From assembly GCF_001590835.1 (NCBI RefSeq), contig NZ_LTAQ01000001.1:545989-609988 (forward strand): a stretch of 64,000 nucleotides of DNA. The letters run 5' to 3'. Below, piece after piece: positions 61,245-64,000 of the stretch. This stretch comes from Bacillus gaemokensis (GTDB lineage Bacteria > Bacillota > Bacilli > Bacillales > Bacillaceae_G). The notes below the pieces were generated by a model, which searched no databases, was not told the DNA's origin, and saw nothing but the letters and a program-made list of their open reading frames with translations. Both the position numbers and the translations under genes were made by a program. Numbering within the stretch: the first letter of the stretch is position 1; every line of letters starts with the position of its first letter.

Positions 61245-61803
61245 ACAACCCATTCCTCTCAATATATGACTGCACCTGTTCTGGAAGCAAATATTTACAA
61301 GTTCTCTTCTCTTTATATCGCTCTCTTAATAACGAAGAAGAAACAGCAAACTCCGGAATTTCTACTGTAACAATTTTATACGGCGTACGTAATGTATATC
61401 CAGGTCGCGCAACTCCAACAAAAGTTACAAGCTGAAGTAAGTTATCAATGTTATACCACTTCGATAAATACTCCACCATATCTCCGCCAATAATAAAGTG
61501 AAATTTCACATCCGGATGCTTCTTAGTTAATTGTAACATAGTATCATATGTATAAGATGGGCCCTCCCTGTTTAGCTCTTCTAAACAAATGGTAAAACGC
61601 TCTTCTTGTTCAGTTGCTAACTCTAGCATCTTCAATCGACTTTCTACACTTGTAATCATGCGATCCTGTTTATGCGGCGGGATTTGATTAGGTAAAAACC
61701 ATATCTCATCAAGCCCTAATGCATCATGCACTTCATTCGCAATCAGTAAATGCCCATAATGAGGCGGATCAAATGTACCACCAATAATTCCGATTTTTTT
61801 CAA
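61234..61803 (-). CDS. nadD: Nicotinate-nucleotide adenylyltransferase NadD
   Basis: NadD makes deamido-NAD from nicotinate mononucleotide and ATP. The 189-residue protein has the nucleotidyltransferase motif [11 protein letters not shown] near the start, [10 protein letters not shown] for NaMN binding, [11 protein letters not shown] and the C-terminal SSSLLRERY. The start is TTG at 61803, nine bases after AAAGGAGG; no ATG is near. Confidence 0.95.
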   Translation of the reverse strand: MKKIGIIGGTFDPPHYGHLLIANEVHDALGLDEIWFLPNQIPPHKQDRMITSVESRLKMLELATEQEERFTICLEELNREGPSYTYDTMLQLTKKHPDVKFHFIIGGDMVEYLSKWYNIDNLLQLVTFVGVARPGYTLRTPYKIVTVEIPEFAVSSSLLRERYKEKRTCKYLLPEQVQSYIERNGLYES

Positions 61804-61894
61804 AGGAAACGCCTCCTTTACTTTACATGCAGTAAGCCTCCTCAAAAAATATACGGAGAACCTACTACCCGTAAAAGCTCAATTGGTCCAACTC

Positions 61895-61924
61895 TTATTA
61901 GTGAGAACGACTTCTCACTAATAA
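61895..61924. other. 13-bp perfect hairpin between nadD and yhbY
   Basis: TTATTAGTGAGAA (61895-61907) pairs with 61912-61924 around CGAC. Neither strand has a U-run right after it. It may be an mRNA processing element, a weak terminator after yhbY, or a dispersed repeat. Confidence 0.65.
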
Positions 61925-61986
61925 AAGTTACATTTCACCCCGTACAGCCCCGGAAATGATTTATACACATCCAGTTCTGCAAACTA

Positions 61987-62280
61987 CTATTGTGGAAGCT
62001 TGATTTGTTTATTTTCTCTTGACTCTTTATATAAAATAATTGTGCTTCCAATTACTTGAACGATTTCTGCTCTTGCACCTTTCGCAAGTTCTTCCGCAAC
62101 TTCACGACGATCAAATTCACAGTTTTGTAACACGCTCACTTTAAACAATTCACGAACTTCTAGCGCCTCTGCAATTTGTTTTACCATATTTTCATTTACT
62201 CCACCTTTTCCAACTTGAAAAATCGGTGTTAAGTGATGTGCCTTTGCACGTAAAAATCTTTTTTGTTTTCCTGTTAACAT
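61987..62280 (-). CDS. yhbY: YhbY/CRM-domain RNA-binding protein
   Basis: The 97-residue protein is a single CRM domain with LTGKQKRFLRAKAHHLTPIFQVGKGG, including the GxxG-type GKGG loop that contacts RNA. Relatives associate with pre-50S particles. The ATG at 62280 has TTGGAGG upstream, inside the end of aroE. It is the yqeI ortholog between aroE and nadD. Confidence 0.92.
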   Translation of the reverse strand: MLTGKQKRFLRAKAHHLTPIFQVGKGGVNENMVKQIAEALEVRELFKVSVLQNCEFDRREVAEELAKGARAEIVQVIGSTIILYKESRENKQIKLPQ

Positions 62281-62284
62281 ATAA

Positions 62285-63118
62285 TTAGCCTCCAAGCTTT
62301 TTCATTACTAATTGTTTCATTCTTTCAACATCAGGCATACGCCCTGTCCACATTTCAAATGCAAGTGCCCCTTGATAAACAAACATGTCAATTCCATTTT
62401 GGACAATTGCACCTTTTTCTCTCGCATCTTGCAGAAGCTTTGTCTCAAATGGGTTATAAATAATATCCGAAACAATTGCCGCTGGTTTTAAAGAACGAAT
62501 TTGCAAAGGTGTATGCTGTATACGCGGATGCATACCTATCGTTGTTGTATGAATAATAATATCATAATTCCCTTGTTCTTCTGTTGCTTGCTCTAACGAG
62601 AGAGCATGTGATGTAATCTTCGATTGCCCCCCAGCAATAAGCTGCTCTGCTTTTTCTACTGTTCGATTGGCAATATCAATTTCATTTACACCTGCGTCTG
62701 CAAGTGAAAAATAGATAGCACGACAGGCACCACCTGCACCAAGTAATAAAATCCGCTTTCGATTCAGCGGTTCTTTACTAATTGATTGTAAAGAACGAAC
62801 GTAACCAATTCCATCTGTATTATAACCAATCAGTTTTCCATCTCGATGAACTACCGTATTCACAGCCCCAATTTGTTTTGCTAACGGGTCAATTTCATCT
62901 AAGTGTTTCATAATGGAAACTTTGTGCGGAGTCGTTACATTAAATCCTGAGACCCCTAATGCCTTTAAACCTTTCACCGCTTCCCCCAGCGTCTCTTCTT
63001 CTACAAGAAATGCATGATAGTGAGCATCTATACTCAAGTGCTCAAATGCATCGTTATGCATGAGTGGTGACAATGAATGTCCAATTGGATTTCCGATTAC
63101 ACCATATAATTGTTTCAT
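62285..63118 (-). CDS. aroE: Shikimate dehydrogenase AroE
   Basis: AroE reduces 3-dehydroshikimate to shikimate with NADPH in aromatic synthesis. The 277-residue protein has the shikimate-binding [12 protein letters not shown] (about 14-25), the catalytic lysine in [11 protein letters not shown], and the NADP loop [17 protein letters not shown] (about 126-142). GAGAGGG precedes the ATG. It lies 15 bases after yqeH. Confidence 0.95.
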   Translation of the reverse strand: MKQLYGVIGNPIGHSLSPLMHNDAFEHLSIDAHYHAFLVEEETLGEAVKGLKALGVSGFNVTTPHKVSIMKHLDEIDPLAKQIGAVNTVVHRDGKLIGYNTDGIGYVRSLQSISKEPLNRKRILLLGAGGACRAIYFSLADAGVNEIDIANRTVEKAEQLIAGGQSKITSHALSLEQATEEQGNYDIIIHTTTIGMHPRIQHTPLQIRSLKPAAIVSDIIYNPFETKLLQDAREKGAIVQNGIDMFVYQGALAFEMWTGRMPDVERMKQLVMKKLGG

Positions 63119-63133
63119 AAATCCCTCTCCGTA

Positions 63134-64000
63134 TTAAATTAAAGATTTACGTAATGAAACACTAACTCCTTTTGGTACATGAGCAACAATCTTTGCACCT
63201 GGCTCATTTACTGTAACCCAGCCTAATCCAGAGAATACAACGTCTGTTTTTGGCTCACGAATATTAAATTCGTATTTCACAAGCGCAGGCATATTTTCTA
63301 GCTCTTCTGGAGTTGGTGGATTTAATAATGCCCCAGCATGATTTTCATATAATTCATCTGCTTTTTCAAGTTTCGTGCGATGAATTGGTAGACGATTTGA
63401 TAAATGACAAGTGAATGCACGGCGGCCACCACTAATATAATCAAATCTTGCTAATCCGCCAAAGAACAATGTTTGTTCTTCGTTTAATTGGAATACCATC
63501 GGCTTAATTTCTTTCGTTGGCGTAATAAGCTTTAAGCTTTGTTTCCCAACGTAATGTGCCATTTGGTGGTGATTAATAATCCCCGGTGTATCGTATAAAG
63601 AAGATGTTTCATCTAATGGAATATCAATTAAATCAAGCGTTGTTCCTGGGAAATGGGACGTTGTAATCACATTCTCAGTTTCGTCACTAAATTCTTTGAT
63701 CATACGATTAATAAATGTAGATTTTCCAACATTCGTACATCCTACAACGTATACATCTTTACCACCACGGTACTCTTCAATTGCTTCAGCTAGTTCACCA
63801 ATCCCTTGTCCTTTTGCCGCACTAATTAAAAAGACATCTTCTGGCTTTAATCCAAGTTGCTTTGCACTATAACGCATCCAGTGTCTTACCTTATCAGGTT
63901 TTACCGACTTTGGAATTAAATCTGCTTTGTTTCCAACAAGTAATACTTTGTTGTTCCCTACAAAACGATGTAATCCTGGCAGCCAGCTCCCATTAAAGTC
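63134..64000 (-). CDS. yqeH: Ribosome biogenesis GTPase YqeH, partial (5' end beyond window)
   Basis: The frame is open to the window edge; an internal ATG at 63877 is not the real start because the 41 codons upstream encode YqeH residues including the G4 motif in LLVGNKADLIP. The order is circularly permuted: G4, then G5-like SAAKG, G1 GCTNVGKST and G3 DTPG, as known for YqeH. The protein helps 30S assembly. The N-terminal zinc finger is outside the window. Confidence 0.94.
   Translation of the reverse strand, partial: DFNGSWLPGLHRFVGNNKVLLVGNKADLIPKSVKPDKVRHWMRYSAKQLGLKPEDVFLISAAKGQGIGELAEAIEEYRGGKDVYVVGCTNVGKSTFINRMIKEFSDETENVITTSHFPGTTLDLIDIPLDETSSLYDTPGIINHHQMAHYVGKQSLKLITPTKEIKPMVFQLNEEQTLFFGGLARFDYISGGRRAFTCHLSNRLPIHRTKLEKADELYENHAGALLNPPTPEELENMPALVKYEFNIREPKTDVVFSGLGWVTVNEPGAKIVAHVPKGVSVSLRKSLI

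Overview
The window is a compact stretch of low-GC Firmicutes core chromosome. Gene content and order match Bacillus, following the yqe-yqf-yqg region of B. subtilis (yqeH through sodA/pst) almost gene for gene. Protein sequences, the vrrA-type yqfQ gene, a phoU in the pst operon and a deoC beside rpsU point to the Bacillus cereus group. DnaJ and NadD differ from my memory of typical B. cereus/anthracis versions, so a divergent member such as B. cytotoxicus is possible; this species guess is weak. Apart from one tRNA, DUF1189/yqfZ/ispG, yqfT, yqfQ/ispH, rpsT, yqzM and comER, genes lie on the minus strand.

Layout by position. 1-651: 5' part of a sugar-phosphate nucleotidyltransferase. 949-5307: pstS-pstC-pstA-pstB-phoU phosphate uptake operon behind PhoP-type direct repeats. 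5584-9830: pbpA, the MFS gene yqgE and sodA. 10055-10128: tRNA with CAU anticodon. 10464-12917: DUF1189 gene, LysM-like gene and ispG. 13047-15077: znuC-znuB-zur zinc uptake and its repressor. 15261-19081: yqfU, yqfT, nfo, cshB. 19263-20971: yqfQ/vrrA and ispH. 21008-29060: yqfO-trmK, cccA, the yqxD-dnaG-sigA block, yqfL and ccpN. 29168-37399: a dense block recO-yqzL-era-cdd-dgkA-ybeY-pgpH-phoH-yqfD-yqfC. 37508-38140: rpsU-yqeY. 38441-39106: deoC. 39251-47369: the heat-shock operon hrcA-grpE-dnaK-dnaJ-prmA-rsmE-mtaB behind a CIRCE element. 47503-52710: hemW, an HxlR regulator, lepA, yqxA and gpr. 52892-58498: rpsT, holA, yqzM and the comEA-comEB-comEC operon, with comER divergent at 58577. 59576-64000: yqeH-aroE-yhbY-nadD-yqeK-rsfS-yqeM.

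Functional themes are phosphate and zinc uptake, isoprenoid synthesis (ispG, ispH), transcription and replication (sigA, dnaG, holA), ribosome biogenesis (era, ybeY, yqeH, rsfS, yhbY, lepA, prmA, rsmE), chaperones, c-di-AMP turnover (pgpH), sporulation (yqfC, yqfD, gpr, yqxA) and natural transformation (comE). Most convergent or terminal genes end in a clear rho-independent hairpin, often overlapping the stop codon.

I saw no insertion sequence, prophage, CRISPR array, toxin-antitoxin pair or defence island, and no undescribed multi-gene system. The items worth a second look are regulatory sites (PhoP, Zur, cre-like, a deoC palindrome, candidate sigma-E and sigma-G promoters), non-terminator palindromes and a 19-base intergenic repeat, the vrrA-type repeat, the unusual ccpN start, and the absence of spoIIP between gpr and yqxA.
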